64,000 nucleotides of DNA from Pollenia angustigena. Taxonomy: Eukaryota; Arthropoda; Insecta; Diptera; Polleniidae. A model generated the notes under the pieces. It was not told the origin of the DNA. It worked only from the letters and a program-made list of their open reading frames with translations, and ran no database searches. Positions 11,701-23,298 of the stretch are shown here, piece by piece. The translations under genes and the position numbers were made by a program. Numbering within the stretch: the stretch's first letter is position 1; every line of letters begins with the position of its first letter. The DNA is taken from the NCBI GenBank assembly GCA_930367215.1, contig OV884059.1, positions 67,551,393 through 67,615,392 on the forward strand, written 5' to 3'.

Positions 11701-13030
11701 CAAATTCCAGAGAATTATCTGTGATTGTTTATTGTTTATTCAGTGGATTATCTTGATTCTACACACCAGCAAAGTATTGTCGCACAATTCATTTATTTCA
11801 ACACTTGCAGGTGAATAGATTGAGCAAAATATCTAACAAAATTACTGAAAAAAATGTGGTTAGAACTTTTTAACTTGTTTTTCAATCATTTTTTATCCCT
11901 CCCCAGCCAATTTTATTCAGCATTGTAAAACGCCCACCTGGTTTTTTGTCGTTATCGTTATTCTCTTTTTTTTGGTACTGCCATCCACTTGTGAATATAT
12001 TTACAAGTGATGGAAAAGAGTGAAAGTACTCCAAATAAGCACTTTAAATTGATTACTGACATTGAATAACGAAAATCTTATTTATGTATTTAAAGGTCGA
12101 ATCCAGTTTATTTGTTTATTACAGGTTTGTTATTGTTTTATCTTTAGAATACAATTGCTGTTGAGGTATTCAAGGAAGTGCGATAAAAAAAAAAGACACC
12201 AGACCTAAAGAGTGTTAAATAAATTGAAAATTATTCTTAAAACTCCGACATCATATTTAGTTCACTTAACACTAATAGCAATTAATCTTTTTGTGTTTAA
12301 CTTTGTTTTATTTTTTTTTCGATTTTTGAAACAAGTCGTCATTTGAAGTGACACATATTTTTCTTGGTGTTTGATTTTTGTTGGAATAATTGTTGTTGTT
12401 ATTTTTGTTACAGTCAAATTAGTGCTTGTAATAAAAATGCGACTAAGGTCTTTTGAAAGACAAAGAAAACAAGTTAAAGAATAAAGACGGTCAAGCTCGA
12501 CCACATGATACCCTTCACAGTAGTATTTATAGCCAAATTTTCGGGTACATAGGATACACTATTTGGGTTCCATCGTTAATCCACTAACACAAGTTAACAT
12601 GCATAGAATCCTATAAGAGTTGCTTGTGCTGCATATTATTGAACATCTATATGAAATTTCTCTGTCTTTGAGTGATTTTAAGGATGGCGTTTAATACCCC
12701 TAAAGTCAATTCTGGATCACCAGCAAAAAAGTTTCAACATGACATACCATCTGTTACAGAAGGTATCTATAAATAAGTTATAGCTTGAAAACTTTTGTTG
12801 CAAATGGTATTTACATCTGTATATGGGAGCTGTGGTGAAGTATGGACAGTAGGGCCTTTTCACACTTTTTGCGAATATCAAAAACGGCATAGTATAGTCG
12901 TATAGAACATTAAAAGTTATTAATAAAAAATATGATAATTTTTTGAAGTTTGAAAAAACCCATTTTTGTCGCACGGAAATTTTAAAAACTATACACCTGA
13001 TATAAGTATATATTCCTATACCTATCATTT
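8770..13030. other. Long gene-less AT-rich stretch
   Basis: I see no recognisable gene. Small features: a pogo-like terminus CAGTACAACCTCGTTAATTC at 9950 without a clear partner; a 67-codon unrecognised frame at 9466-9669; and a compact hairpin at about 11980-12014 pairing CATCCACTTGT with ACAAGTGATG around an AT loop. The rest is AT-rich background with poly-A and poly-T runs. Confidence 0.55.
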
Positions 13031-13032
13031 AA

Positions 13033-13570
13033 GTGCTATTTTGGAATTTATCCACTGCTTTAGCTTTAAAAACTTTTCTACGGTTTACAATTCATCGCGG
13101 CTTAAAATTTCTTGGAAGGTTTTATAAATTTGCTTCCCTGCGTGAGGTTTTTTTCGCAAATCAGTATGAGGAAGACTTGCAGAAGAGCATCGAATGTTTC
13201 TATAAGAAAAGCAGCTCGTAAAGTTAAATGCTCTGATTCTAAGCAGAGTCTAAGCTAGTGCTGGGTTAAAGTTGTATAAAGAACGAGCGAACAAATTGAT
13301 ATCAAATTTTATAAAAAAATACACCTGTTGTATGATGCATGATGAACCTTATGTACTGGGTGAATTTTCACAGCTTCTGGGTCAAGATTTTTATGTGGCT
13401 AATGGACGAGGTAATGTTCGAGAACAATACCGGACAAAAAAAAAAAAAAACAAACAAAATTGCCCAAGAAGTTTCTTGTGTGGCAAGCCATTTGCAGTTG
13501 AATTATATATACATATAACAGGGTGTCTACAAAAACGGCTTTTACATTTCTTTACCGTACGATGCATACC
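13033..13570 (+). pseudogene. Decayed Tc1/mariner-type transposase
   Basis: Between 13272 and 13570 the plus strand encodes recognisable pieces of a Tc1-like transposase found widely in insects: a CCMMHDEPYV block holding the first catalytic Asp/Glu pair, EFSQLLGQDFYVANGRG, and after a break CLQKRLLHFF. The reading frame is disturbed at the A11 run near 13438-13448. The upstream piece (13033-13221) contains a Gln/Lys-rich segment that could be linker sequence. The second catalytic region is missing, because similarity stops near 13570 where another repeat begins. The family call is from motif memory. Confidence 0.55.
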
Positions 13571-13583
13571 CAACTTTTTCTAC

Positions 13584-14029
13584 GAGAACACACAACCGGG
13601 ATACGTTTGTACCTACTAGCTTATTTTGGTTTTTTCTAATGTTTAAATGGTCCAATTTAATTTTTAGTTTTTTTTTTAAAGCGCAAATAAATAATTTAAA
13701 AATGTTTTAGTTTTGTTTCATGCAAATATTCTACATGGTTCAAAAGATATAAGCAAAAGAGTGCATGCAGGCAACTATTATTCAAGTGATAAACAAATGT
13801 TTGTAGTATTTGGATATTATATCGGTTGCTTTTTGATATTGTTGTGCATTCGCCATTATTTAGCTGATCACCAATACCGAGTGTACAATATGAAAAAAAT
13901 AATTCATAATTTTCATTTTTCAAATAACCTTTAAACAATTAGAAATCTCTGTTTCTTCAGTTAAGCCGTTTCTGAGTAACAGCACTGCAAAGTTACAAGT
14001 GGATACATTTGTACCCGGGTTTGTGTTCT
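13584..14029. mobile_element. Possible TIR element cutting the transposase remnant
   Basis: GAGAACACACAACCGGGATA (13584) and the complement of GTACCCGGGTTTGTGTTCT (about 14011-14029) form an imperfect inverted repeat of about 29 bp. The left arm begins where similarity to the Tc1-like transposase ends. There is no clear TSD, so this may be an insertion or a rearranged repeat. Confidence 0.4.
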
Positions 14030-14209
14030 AGGGTTAAAACAGCACAGATTGCCTTCATATTTCTGGCCCGATTTGGGATCATGCCACAATGGTAAATGCC
14101 AATTTCGTACCACGGTCCGCCTGTTGAAAGGTATTGGGGTCTTTTAAAGAAACAATTTAAGAACACAAAGGAATCCTCGGACATGTCCGAATTAACGCGC
14201 AAGTGAACC

Positions 14210-14690
14210 ACTGGATCATATTTAATCTGTATACCAAACTTATCAAAAAGAGAAAAAGTAAAAGAAAGGGAATTTGGGCCCCATTTGTTTGACAAAAATA
14301 ACATTTATAAATTCATCACTCTGGCCAAAGGAATAACTACAACAAAAATTGTTAACGTTTTTGCATCATATGCTATCTCTTTACAAAATTTTTTGAAAAG
14401 AAAGAAGTATCAGTTAAAAGAGTACCACTTATCCTCATTTTAGGCCCCCAAAAAGTGTACTTTATGTTAAAGTAGGCTATCATATGTATGTATATCAAAT
14501 TTATTGAAAAAAGGAAAAGTACCAATTTTTCACCACTCTTTACCACTTAAAATTACCAACTTTATCCTTTAAACGTAACTAATATTTTAATCGGGCCCAC
14601 ATGTAATCTGTATACCAAATTTATCAAAAAGAGAAAAAATGTAGTCTATTTTTGAATCTGGGCCATATTTATATGTTCATACACAACATT
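14210..14690. repeat. Degenerate tandem repeat, unit about 125 bp
   Basis: Four diverged units start near 14226, 14370, 14483 and 14607. Each has a CTGTATACCAAATTTATC-like start, an AAAAAGAGAAAA-like stretch and a later GGGCC motif. Spacings are roughly 125-145 bp. No coding function is apparent. Confidence 0.55.
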
Positions 14691-15040
14691 TTGATATTAA
14701 TATTGTTAATTATGACAATAAGGTGGCTAATTTAACAATTAAGTGGTACATTTTTATAAAATTATGGTTAAGTTCAATCAAACTAAGGTTGATTTCGTAC
14801 AAGTTATGGTAAATTTTAATAATTATTTGGTCATATTTAACCATAGTGTGCTCAACTGCAATCTGGTAATCTGAAAATATGTTACCATACCTCCTTCCGT
14901 ATTTTTTTCCTTTTTTTCGTTAGAGGTTTTTCTGTAACCAATAATTTTAAGTGTTACACACATCAGCACAAACGCATAATATGGGTACAAAAAGTCAAAA
15001 AACCACATTAACATCAAAAGAATCACTTCTCATACTTCTA

Positions 15041-15519
15041 CACCCAGAGAAAAAACATGTTTAAATATGGTCACCTCCAACAATACTATGTTCAAAGAAA
15101 ATTTTTACCATATTATGTTCAATTTAACCATATTATTTTCAACGACAACCATATTATGGTTATAAAAGGTCTCCATCAAGAAGCCACAACCATATTATGG
15201 TTGCCTCCAAACATATTATGGTTAATAATAACTAAAATATGTTTCACATTTATAATAGCATGGTTAACCATAGCATGTTGCTCTTGAAAAAGAGGAAAAT
15301 ACTATTGTAAATTTAAAAACAAATTATTGTCATATTTAACCATAACATTTTAGAGGCAACCATAATATGGTTGTGACTTCTTGATGGAGGACTATTTTAA
15401 CCATAATATGGTTGTTGTTGACAATCATATAGTTAAATTAAACATAATATGGTTCAAATTTTCTTTAAACATAGTATTCTTGGAGGTGACCATATTAAAA
15501 CATGTTTTTTCTCTGCGTG
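15041..15519. mobile_element. MITE A, intact copy, TA target
   Basis: The element is 479 bp long, flanked by TA (15039-15040 and 15520-15521). Its TIR starts CACCCAGAGAAAAAACATG at left and CACGCAGAGAAAAAACATG at right, and the imperfect inverted repeat extends some 80 bp inward. Multiple ACCATATTATG motifs in both orientations give it a foldback character. TA targets and CAC-type ends suit Tc1/mariner-class MITEs. It carries no gene. Its centre is the uninterrupted version of the site invaded at 33186. Confidence 0.8.
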
Positions 15520-16371
15520 TACTGTTGCGTATAAGTAATATTCAATTAAAAATTTCACATGCAAATTTATACTGATGAAAAACTCCATTTGATAAACATG
15601 AAAAAAAAATTATCTCACTTCTGCGAATTTCAATAAAATGTTTAGAATAATTAGCACTAGTAGTCAATAGGCAAATAATTTTTAATTATGGTGTTTCAAA
15701 GTTAAAAAAGCTGACAAAAAAAAAGTTGATAAAAACAATGTTTGGAATTTTTTCAACATTGCAACATTTATAAAGAAATCTTGGTTAAATTTAGAGTTTG
15801 CTAAAAAACGTAAAAATGTGAAACCGCGGTTTTGGTTTTAAAATGATGAAAACCGGTCGTTTCGGTTCGGTTTCGGTTTTGAAAATATCAAAGTTAAACT
15901 TCCTTGTTTTACTTTGTTTCAATACAGGTACTTTTATTAACCCTTGTATACCTGGGCCTGTCCAGGTATTTTTTGACTTTTTTCCTATTTTTTTATATAA
16001 TTATTAAGTATATTAGAAGAAAATAGGCAGGTTGGGCCCTGCCCTATTATATATGTACTGCAGTAAATAAAATCAAAATGAAACGTAGCAAAAATCATGC
16101 GCAACACATAAGAATTCTTTATTTTCTGTTTTTTTCGAAGAATTATTCCACTTTCCGACAAAATGTTCCTAACATAGCCATAAAACTGCATACATATTAA
16201 AGTAGTCACAGCCTTACCCAGGGGTTCGTTTGTGTGAGTTTTTTTAATAGCCACAAAAACATACAAAATACTAGTGGTTCCAGCCAGGCCTATGTGATAG
16301 TTTGTGCCACACGAATTAGGAGTCTACTTAAGAGCTAAAAAGGTAATATTTGTTCTTCTTAGTATGTACAT

Positions 16372-16376
16372 TAGGG

Positions 16377-16413
<37 letters not shown>

Positions 16414-16975
16414 CCCTATGCTAATCCCCGCGAAGCTTTACGCTTGTCTGCAGGAAATAAACCAGAGTCTCTCGCGGGAATCGAACCCGCAACCCCGGGG
16501 TTGATAGACTAGCTCACTACTAGCTAGCCTACCAGGGCACTCATATAACTTTTTGCAATTTTTGCAAATATCAAAAATACCACCTAATATCCGTGCGGGG
16601 CATAAAAAAATATGGTGTCACTTTTCCTCTTTCGTGTAAAAAGTTTCCGCACCGAAAGGGTTGAAGTTTTGTTTTTATTTTTTTATTTTCATCATTAAAT
16701 CATTTATTTACTCTTGTATTAAATAAGTTCGTTTTTGTTTAAATTCCTATCTAATCTTCAACATTAAACCATTTTTCATAAGTCTAATGCAAAATCAAAT
16801 CGGTTTCAATTTCCAAAAATATAATTCGCATATAATATGGGGTTTATCAAGAATCGCTTACGGTGCGGAAACTTTTTCACCGAATCAGCTTAAAAAATTG
16901 TTTTTTATTATCAGAACAAAATCCCCCACATGGTGATGTAGGGGTATTTTGCACTCAATAAAATGTTATAACCTA
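16372..16975. mobile_element. hAT-type insertion inside hAT-1 (hAT-2)
   Basis: A 604 bp insertion with ends TAGGGATAT and ATAACCTA, flanked by the 8-bp duplication ATGTACAT (16364-16371 and 16976-16983). The related copy at 33186-35245 lacks it at the matching point (near 35013), so the boundaries are supported by an empty site. It contains a SINE at its left end. It also has an internal inverted repeat CGGTGCGGAAACTTTTT (left arm about 16644-16660, right arm about 16861-16877). Confidence 0.8.
16381..16545 (-). mobile_element. tRNA-headed SINE, family A copy 2
   Basis: On the minus strand a tRNA-like head carries a perfect RNA polymerase III B box GGTTCGATTCC (plus-strand 16478-16488) within a T-arm of GCGGG/CCCGC. 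A short body follows and then a run of 29 A (plus-strand T run 16381-16409). Copy 1 is at 7232-7345. It lies within hAT-2, which lies within hAT-1. The tRNA of origin is not resolved, and the A-box region is degenerate. Confidence 0.8.
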
Positions 16976-17226
16976 ATGTACATACATATTTTGAATTTTT
17001 AGAATTTGGAAATAATTGCCATTGTTGCAAGCGGTTATGTATAAAGTTTTTGCATATGATGTTCCAGTATTATGTGTAATTTGCATCATCAATATATTGT
17101 TAAAGTAAATCCTAAAACCGAGGTTTTTGATCGGTTTTCGGTTTCAGTTTTTAGGCATTTAAAACCGCGGTATCGATTTCGGTTGTTTTAACCGAACAGC
17201 ATCTCCTAGTTAAATTTAATTTCGAG

Positions 17227-18350
17227 TGCATACTTGATGTGAATCTAAAGTGGTATTTATTTTAGAATTATAAGAAGAAAATAAGTCCCAAAATGCGCTA
17301 ACTTTAATAATTTTAAAATTATTTTCAGCTCGTACGTAACTATACTTGTTTTAAAAGTAGCCGTTATTAAATTAAGAATTGCAAACTTGATTAAGAATCG
17401 AAATCATTCTAGAATTGATCCATGATTTCTTTGATAGATGCAACTCTGAAATAAAATTAAAAAAAGAATGCTCTCTTTTGCTTTTAAGATATTATTGCTT
17501 TAATGTTAATATGTTTTTCTTTATCAAAAATAAATAACAATTATAAAAATAAAAAATATATAATGCAAATTAGTTCAGAAGAAATGTAATAAAATTTATA
17601 TTAAACACAGATGAACATAGAAATTAATGTACGTATATAAAAAAGGTACATATAGTTGCAAGCATAAAATTAAGTTTTTAAAGCGATATTTACTTACCTT
17701 TCAAGACAATGTCTTTAAATTGTTTTAAGTGAATAAAATTTGAAACAAATAGTTTATTTAAAAAAATTAAAAATTTGTTTCACTTCAAAAGCTCAAAAAA
17801 GACTGATAACAATTGCATGCAAGATCCAGTAAACAACCGGCAATTGCAATTAATAATTGGGAACAAGACTAATAAACGTCATAAGAAAAGCGTCTTAAGA
17901 AGAAAAATATTGCTACACATCCCTTCCTTTCTCATGCTTTGATGAAGTCTGACGTGAAGGCTTAATATGTAAATGGAAAATTAACCATAAAAGCCGTTGG
18001 GAAGGTACTTCATCGAAAATTTATACTTGTAAATTTTTAAACTAGTTTATGATCGAAAGCTACTTTTATAAACTATACCGTTTATATCAGCATTTTAGAC
18101 AGTTAAGTTGTTTATCTTTGGGAAGTCGTAACATTTTAAAATTTTATTTTCTTTTAAGAAAATTGAGAAAAAACTTAACACTTTTTATAAATTGTGAACT
18201 TTTTAAAAATTTTTTTTTATTAATTTATATATCTTATTGCTTTGGATTCTTTTCACAAAAAAACTAAACTTTTTTTCAAATTAATTTTTTTATTTTTGAG
18301 GAAGTGTTGACAAAACATTTTTGTAACTAATTTAGTTTTAGTTTTTGCGT
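17227..18350. other. AT-rich stretch, nothing recognised
   Basis: I see no gene, no convincing repeat boundary and no RNA-like structure. A 72-codon frame at 18049-18267 is Phe/Leu/Tyr-rich and looks like AT-rich chance. Confidence 0.6.
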
Positions 18351-18351
18351 T

Positions 18352-18787
18352 TTTTTTTTGAAAAGGCGTTTGGTCATAACAAATATTTTCTGCATCAAAT
18401 TTTATTAGTGGCGTTCCAAGACCAAAAGTTTGTGCAATTTAAGTAAAACGTATTTTCGAAATTCCGGGCCTAGAAACTTTTGAATTTTTTGAAAACCCTT
18501 TTTACATACGCTGCACGATTTTTTGATCTAGGAAGACCCTAGTGAAATTTGATGCATAAAATATTCGAGGAACATTTTAACCGTCTAAAGTGCCTTTTTA
18601 GTATACTTTTGTGTGGAAGTTAAAAAAGACAAAAATGACTCCTTAAAATTAGTGTTAGAGGGTTAATATATTCTTAGAAAAGAATCATCATACAATTCTT
18701 TTGAAGACATTTTGCAAAAATTTTTTAGCTCAGAAGTACATTTAGTATATTTTATATGACTTATACCAAACGCCTTTTCAAAAAATT
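18352..18787. mobile_element. Foldback repeat with AAGGCGTTTGGT ends
   Basis: TTTTTTGAAAAGGCGTTTGG at left is matched by the complement of CCAAACGCCTTTTCAAAAAA at right. Further in, TGCATCAAATTTTATTAGTG pairs imperfectly with a complement near 18540-18565. This gives a roughly 430 bp imperfect palindrome. It is probably a small foldback transposon, with no TSD established. Confidence 0.55.
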
Positions 18788-19266
18788 CAAAAACTTTAGG
18801 GGCCGATATTTCAGGAACACAAGCTTACTTTTCAAAGTGCTTAGCAGATTTGCTCTACCAATTGAGGCTGGTTTTTCGTTGCACAGTGTTATTTGTATGG
18901 ATAAATAAGTTTCTCAAGCCAGCTTATCCAGATAAAGAACTTATACACTTTTTATAGCGTAGGTTTAAATGCTCTAAAAGGCCAAGTCCAAGGCGATTGG
19001 TGTTGGAATCCCACATGGCAGCATCTTGTTATACTTAATTAATGCTTCCTTTACATATGCAAGTAGAAGCATGCCACTGTTGTATACATATTATCAAAGA
19101 AAAATTGTTTGAAATAGTCGAATCTCTTGCTATTTGCTTCTCTGTTCCCATGCCACTGCGAATTAATTTTCAAAATGTCGTTGAAGCTGCAACTTGATAG
19201 GATTTGTTTACCTCTCAAATTAAAAAAGGACCAAAATAAAGTTACAGAGTTTATTTGTTTATTATT

Positions 19267-19530
19267 ATTATTATTTTTTTTTTTTTTTTTTTAGATAGTT
19301 AGGCTTGCGTTCATTAAATTTAATTTTCTATAAATTATTTTACTGAAGAAAGGAATTTTACAATAAGAAATTAATTAAAATTTGTTGATAATTTTTATTC
19401 TTGGCTGAGCTAGGGATCGAACTCGGGTTGAAATTATGTTTCGAGAATAACCACATTCTTACCATCAGAATTCTTTGCAGTTCTGCGGTGCCTAACAGCC
19501 AACGGTCAAACATCAATTTTTAACCAATCA
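19267..19530 (-). mobile_element. SINE-like repeat, family B copy 2, with A tail
   Basis: On the minus strand a B-box-like AGTTCGATCCC (plus 19412-19425 region) is followed by an AT-rich body shared with 8113-8372. It ends in a run of 19 A (plus T run 19274-19292) next to TAATAATAAT. The A tail and Pol III box mark a SINE; the head is too degenerate to name the tRNA. Confidence 0.7.
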
Positions 19531-20158
19531 GAACAATATATTTATCCATTTTAGAGATTTTCGTGAATTTGGGCATTGATATGTTAATGCATATTCTACC
19601 TTTTGCAACATATTTTAGTCAAAACAGTATTATTGCAGCATCTTTTAAGTTTATAGCGCATATTCCACATTTTTAAAGAATATATTGACACTTTTGATTT
19701 GTTTAATGGTGCTTTCAAGGCGAAACTAAAAAAGTGTTTGGAATTTTGATTCAAAGGTGTTTTTATTTAAATATCTATCAATCTGTACACCAAACGTTCG
19801 AGATAACTTTAAATATAACGATCGAATAATATTCACTCTATTAATCGATCTTACGCATTTTTCAAGATAATTTGATCAAATTCGGTACTTACGCTTAAGT
19901 GTCATAGTGACGAAACCTATTATCATACCATCCATGCAAACTTCTTTCCGCAGTAGAGCCTTTGTGCCCATGAACCATGTTATTATGTTACTATCACTCA
20001 AACAAAAATAGCTTTTAATGCCATAACTTCCTTATATTGGTGACGATAATCTTTTTAATAGCAAGTCGAGAATTTAGCATATAGTCCCCTTCCCTAACAG
20101 TTTGATTTTATATGTTTTACTTGAACCTTTATTAAATCTCCTTTTTTATTTAATATGC
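19531..20158. other. AT-rich stretch, nothing recognised
   Basis: Sequence between the SINE and the large hAT-like unit. I see no open frame, repeat or RNA-like structure that I can support. Confidence 0.55.
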
Positions 20159-20895
20159 ATGTAGACCAGTGTTGCGAAAACTTACTGAGTAAAAATGCTA
20201 GATTTTGCTCAAAAAGAGCTATAAAATGCTTAAAAAATGCTAGAAAAAATGTTAAGAAATTTATATTTAAATAAAATAAAAATGAAACAAGGTTAATATT
20301 TTCTTACAAAGATTTTCATTGCCTTTTGTATCACATTTGAAGTAAAATTTATTTAAATAACTAATAATTAAAATAAACATAAAAAAGAAAGCTACATACA
20401 TAATTGATATAATATCATTTCAATTAATATATCATTAAAAAACGATAGCAACCACTTACGTCTAGAGAACGATATTCATTTAACTGATGGCCAAGCACAT
20501 TTTGTTTAATACTACATACTGCATTTTGTCCTATGCAGCTTGAGAAACGAGCAGTCAAATTGGATTTTACAAAGATTTGCCAAATAAACGATATGTGCAA
20601 CTGAACTGTACACAGATCAGAGAACTGCAAAATCTATTATTTTTGTTGATTTATTCATACGCTATAATTTACATTAACTCTTTGCCTGCAAAACAAGGTT
20701 CAACCAAAGACTATAGATTTATAAAGATATTGCACGACCATACAAAGTTCATACATTTTTCTCTCTATATTAATTTTTCTGGTGGATTTAGCGGCTAAAT
20801 CCACTTGTGAGAGTAAATTGCAGTCTTTATTATTACTCTCAGAGAACTTTTCTCACTTATCAGCGTATATCAGGGTTGCCGAACATGGTCTTTTC

Positions 20896-21258
20896 CGACC
20901 AAATTTGGTCGGATGTTTTTGGTTTGGTCGATTGGATCACCTGATTTTGATCAAATGGACTACTCATTGGACTAGTCCGATGTAACGCAAGCATGGACCA
21001 TGTCATTGTTAAAAAGTGTTTGTAGTGAGACGACATGTCTTCGTTTTTTAACGAAATGTGTTCGTTTTTATACGACTTCAAAACTAATCCTGCTGAGTAC
21101 TTAATACTACTCCTTTGTAATCCAAAGCTGGGTTATATGGTCCTGCCCTAGGACATCGTAATGTTAAATAGACCATGTTTTTTCCATAAGTTAAGGTTAC
21201 TTTTGGACTAGTCCTAGTCCCTTGTGGGCTACATTTTACACGCGTGCTTGGACTAGTC
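20896..21258. repeat. Cluster of perfect palindromes
   Basis: An 18 bp perfect palindrome CCGACCAAATTTGGTCGG is at 20896-20913. GGACTAGTCC occurs three times (about 20970, 21195 and 21249). The cluster lies inside the large hAT-like unit. Function unknown. Confidence 0.6.
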
Positions 21259-22589
21259 CTATTATTTGCAGGGTATTTTTTTAAAAGCGTAACAAGCAAC
21301 ATTAACAACAATTACAACAATGCATTGTACATTGTTCATACAGAACCACTGTACTTTTTAAGAAATTATAAAAAATAAAAACGTCTTCTGTTTCTATGGA
21401 AATTGTTTCAGCTGCCGAATAGTGATCAGAGCAACGATTTTTGTGTATTTTTCTTTGTATATGTTGTTTACCAAAGCAATAATTGGCCAACAAAGCTTAA
21501 CATGGTATGAATGGCAAAGCCAATACGCTGTGCATGACTTGAATGAATTTTAAGACAACACCGATGTGTGTGGCTGAGTAAGTTTGATTGCATGAACACA
21601 AATGAGTGTATTTGATGTTGTTGATTTAATGCGAATTTTTTGCAATCGCACAAAGCCGTTTTCTGGCACAGATATAAATAAACTTAATGCCGCCTCCTGC
21701 TGCTGAACTTTGTAGCAAATTCGTTTAAAAAAGATAGGAATGTTTTTAGTTATGTATGCCAATAGCATATTTTTGCTACTTATGGTGTTTTCTTTTGTAA
21801 AAAATAATAATGCATTATAGTTGTGTAATATATTTATTAGGTTACACGAACCCTTACAAAGTGATACATTTTTCCAAATTACAATGGAACAAAATAATGG
21901 CTACGTTTTACACTCAACACTAATGAGTATTTAGCGTGTTAAATATTGAATGCAAAGTTTGTACTAAAAGCGATATTCATCACGCTTTTCAACATTAAAT
22001 TTTCTTTCAATTCCAATAAGCGTTAACAGCACTGATTTTCAATAATTAATGTCAGCTGTTGTTAAAAATTTTGTTACAAAAAATATAATAAAAGTAAATC
22101 AAACGAAAAACAAAAAGTTTTAATATCCATCACAATATAACTAAAAACTACAATATAAAGCAAATTGTCCGCAAAAACAAGAAAAAAATACTTGCATAAA
22201 AAAGTACTTTACGCAAATGCAAAAAAGGGTATTATCTCACACTCAGTTATAACTGCGAGTAAGAAATGGAACAAATATGCCATTTATGGTTGCAACATGT
22301 TTAGAAAGGAAAACTACAACTTCTCACATTTTTGCATATACATATTTTTAGAATGGAACAAAAACCCGCACGAATGGTAGCATATATGGAACATTATTGT
22401 CAGAAAAGAAAACACCATTAATTTGAAAATAATATCTCACTTGCAGTTGCAGTATTTCCAAAAGGTTGTTTGTAAAGTCTGTTTTTTGCACTCATTCTTT
22501 TAACTTTGGGTGCTTGAGCCAATCTTTGCAGATCTTTTGTGAAAAGGTTTTACACATATTTGAAAATTTTTTTCAGTGAAAGGGTTCCA

Positions 22590-23282
22590 CATGTCATGCA
22601 AGTTAAGCTCTTGCATTTTGGGCAAAAAAAGTTGGATATCATCTCACGTTGTTGAGTTACAGAGGCCCAATTGCTGCGAACGGCGACGAATCGATAATTG
22701 AAGCACAGCCGCGAAAAACGTTGTAAACGCCACATTTTGCAAAAACTGTTTTTTTGCAGATAAACGTTGACTTTACTCTCTTACACAGTTTAAACATCAA
22801 ATCAACCAAAACTATGCACCTTAACGCCTTCAAAATGGCGTACAAAGTGTCAGCCAGTGGAAGAACATTGCAAGTTACTAACATAATGATGAAACCGAAA
22901 TGGTTTTGCAGTGCGGAATAATGTTTTAAAAGCCTTTTGCATTAAAGTTTTTATTATCACTATTTTAAATAATAGAAAAAAAAATTTTTAAAACAAATAA
23001 TGCTACTTGTCAAAAAACGTTTTTTTGCTCTCCTGAAAAATTATTATTTTGTAACTTAAAACGTTATTCGCGGCTGTGCTTCAATTGATGGTCGTCATTA
23101 ACACTGGCCGATACAGCTGCGATATTTTCTTCACTTCGCACTCTAAGTAAGCGTGTTGGTGGTTTAATGTCCAACATTGTATATTTGGTGCGAAATTTAG
23201 TCACAATAGCCCGAATAGCCGCTTCAGTGGGTCTATTAAACTGACCATAAAATGGAAGAAGCGCGCGAGCAATAATTTTCAA
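22590..23282 (-). pseudogene. Mariner-like transposase of M1, broken
   Basis: The N-terminal part (23282 down to 23087) encodes FRTKYTMLDIKPPTRL and ENIAAVSASVNDDHQL, the helix-turn-helix region of a family common in insects. Reading is interrupted by a 383 bp insertion, resumes as RRRSQQLG-like sequence (22694-22650), then jumps by deletion to REMISNFF. The whole catalytic core with its Asp residues is missing, so no active enzyme can be made. M2 keeps the catalytic part but has damage elsewhere. Confidence 0.75.
22700..23082. mobile_element. 383 bp TIR insertion in the M1 transposase, AATT target
   Basis: The ends GAAGCACAGCCGCGAA and TTCGCGGCTGTGCTTC are perfect inverted repeats, continuing imperfectly to about 25 bp. 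AATT flanks it on both sides (22696-22699 and 23083-23086). Taking out the element plus one AATT joins the transposase frame without a break (NDDHQL into SIRRRSQQ), which supports the boundaries. It carries no gene, and the superfamily is unknown. Confidence 0.85.
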
Positions 23283-23298
23283 GCGTTGTTCGTTTGTA

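Larger units (their letters stand above)
15792..17218. mobile_element. hAT-type non-autonomous element, copy 1 (hAT-1)
   Basis: The ends TAGAGTTTGCT and AGCATCTCCTA are flanked by a perfect 8-bp TSD GTTAAATT (15784-15791 and 17219-17226), the hAT hallmark. Subterminal stretches rich in AACCGCGGTTT and CGGTTTCGGTT occur at both ends. A second copy at 33186-35245 shares ends and interior. This copy is interrupted by another element (16372-16975). No transposase is seen. Confidence 0.85.

Noticed and set aside
16455..16545. Functional tRNA gene
   Set aside because: There is a perfect T-arm and B box, but the A-box/D-arm and acceptor stem are degenerate and an A29 tail follows, so it is a SINE.
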